A stretch of DNA of 64,000 nucleotides, taken from NCBI RefSeq assembly GCF_000425185.1, contig NZ_AULH01000011.1:1-64000 (forward strand), written 5' to 3'. Below are positions 63,243 through 64,000 of this stretch, in pieces. The position numbers were made by a program, and so were the translations under genes. Below the pieces are notes generated by a model. It was not told where the DNA came from. It saw only the letters and a list, made by a program, of their open reading frames with translations, and ran no database searches. This DNA comes from Pleomorphomonas koreensis DSM 23070. Its GTDB lineage: Bacteria > Pseudomonadota > Alphaproteobacteria > Rhizobiales > Pleomorphomonadaceae. Within the stretch, counting starts at the first letter, position 1. Each line of letters begins with the position of its first letter.

Positions 63243-63938
63243 ATGAACACCCATCAGGCACAGGTTCTGGAGGCGCTCGAAGGGCGTCTCCGCTACCGTT
63301 TCAAAGATCGCGCCGGCCTCCTGCGCGCGCTTACCCACCGGAGCGCCGTGCCCGGCGACCAGGTGGCGCACGAGAGCTACCAGCGGCATGAATTCCTCGG
63401 CGACCGCGTGCTGGCGCTGGTGGTGGCCGAGATGCTGTTTGCCGCCTACCCGCGCGAGGAGGAGGGCGATCTCGCCCGCCGCCTCAACCAGCTCGTCCGC
63501 CGCGAGACCTGCGCCGAGGTGGCGGCCGAACTCGATCTCGGCTCGGTGGTGCGGCTCGGCGCCGGCGAGCGCCAGTCCGGCGGCCGCCGCAAGGAGGCGA
63601 TTCTCGGCGACGTGGCCGAGGCGGTGATCGCCGCCATCTACCTCGACGGCGGCTTCGAGGCGGCCAGGGACTTCGTTCTCGGCAACTGGAAGCCGCGCAT
63701 GGAGAAGCTGACCGGCTCCCTGCGCGACCCCAAGACGCTGCTCCAGGAATGGGCGCAGGGCCGCGGGCAGGGGCTTCCGGTCTATACGATCGTCGAGCGC
63801 TCCGGCCCCGACCACGCGCCGGTGTTCCGCGTCGTCGTCACCATCGACGGCGAGACGGTCGGCGAAGGGCAGGGCAAGTCGAAGCGCGACGCCGAGCAGG
63901 CTGCCGCCGCCGAGGCGCTGGAGAAAAAGGCGGGATAA
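63243..63938 (+). CDS. rnc: ribonuclease III
   Basis: RNase III of 231 aa that processes rRNA and structured RNA. The catalytic signature appears as RHEFLGDRVLALV (49-61) with Glu50 and Asp54, and GDVAEAVIAAIYLDGG carries the second acidic pair. The C-terminal dsRNA-binding domain includes GQGKSKRDAEQAAAAEALEK. The era gene expected next would begin beyond the window end. Confidence 0.96.
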   Translation: MNTHQAQVLEALEGRLRYRFKDRAGLLRALTHRSAVPGDQVAHESYQRHEFLGDRVLALVVAEMLFAAYPREEEGDLARRLNQLVRRETCAEVAAELDLGSVVRLGAGERQSGGRRKEAILGDVAEAVIAAIYLDGGFEAARDFVLGNWKPRMEKLTGSLRDPKTLLQEWAQGRGQGLPVYTIVERSGPDHAPVFRVVVTIDGETVGEGQGKSKRDAEQAAAAEALEKKAG

Positions 63939-64000
63939 CGCCCAACCCGGCGGGCGGCCAGCGTGCCGCCGCGTCCGGCAGCGGGAAGGACGCAATTCCC

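Noticed and set aside
1-64000. CRISPR arrays, rRNA genes, insertion sequences and transposases
   Set aside because: I looked for regularly spaced repeats, rRNA signatures and transposase motifs and saw none. The only low-complexity repeat is the coding His tract of hypB.

Overview
The window comes from a GC-rich alphaproteobacterium, most likely of the order Hyphomicrobiales (Rhizobiales). The evidence is gene content and order: argS-SPOR-nagZ-scpAB-tatABC-serS-surE-pcm-nlpD-like-yajC-secDF in one run, rpoZ-rsh-acpS-lepB-rnc in another, an ExoR homologue beside xthA, and an alphaproteobacterial-type LexA box. The gene content would fit a nitrogen-fixing or methylotrophic soil genus, but the sequence does not prove a genus.

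Layout. (1) 1-2435: lower-GC accessory DNA with a phage-like ORF, a two-gene unit with an HEPN-like second protein, a gene remnant and an SRAP (YedK/HMCES) gene. It ends at a tRNA-Lys(UUU) whose 3' end points into it, as at an island boundary. (2) 2820-24884: mostly core genes for transport, iron-sulfur supply (erpA), dNTP balance (dgt), aminoacylation (argS, serS), peptidoglycan recycling and division (SPOR protein, nagZ, amidase activator), chromosome segregation (scpAB), Tat and Sec export. The end is a pair related to mitochondrial complex I assembly factors NDUFAF3 and NDUFAF6. (3) 24881-46725: about 22 kb on the minus strand, read hupSLCDF, a glycosyltransferase, hupGHIJK, hypABFCDE, then a six-gene Hyf/complex-I-like membrane operon. 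(4) 47012-52262: an ArsC/Spx-like protein, SelO, ExoR, XthA and a small membrane protein. (5) 52407-63938: dnaE, family 5 UDG, a mostly gene-free 1.3 kb, a NYN protein, rpoZ, rsh, acpS, lepB and rnc.

How it works together. HupS carries all six cysteines of an oxygen-tolerant membrane-bound hydrogenase and has a Tat signal. The Tat translocase genes are in the same window. HupL has both NiFe-binding CxxC motifs and a C-terminal tail for HupD to remove. HypA-F, HupF-K and the rubredoxin HupI form an almost complete assembly set. Downstream of hypE lies a hydrogenase-4-like complex whose large subunit has lost the NiFe cysteines (CGIC replaced by SGDS). It therefore looks like an energy-converting hydrogenase-related (Ehr) ion-pumping module of unknown substrate. 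It runs tail-to-tail with the two complex-I-assembly-factor-like genes. This combination is the most interesting part of the window.
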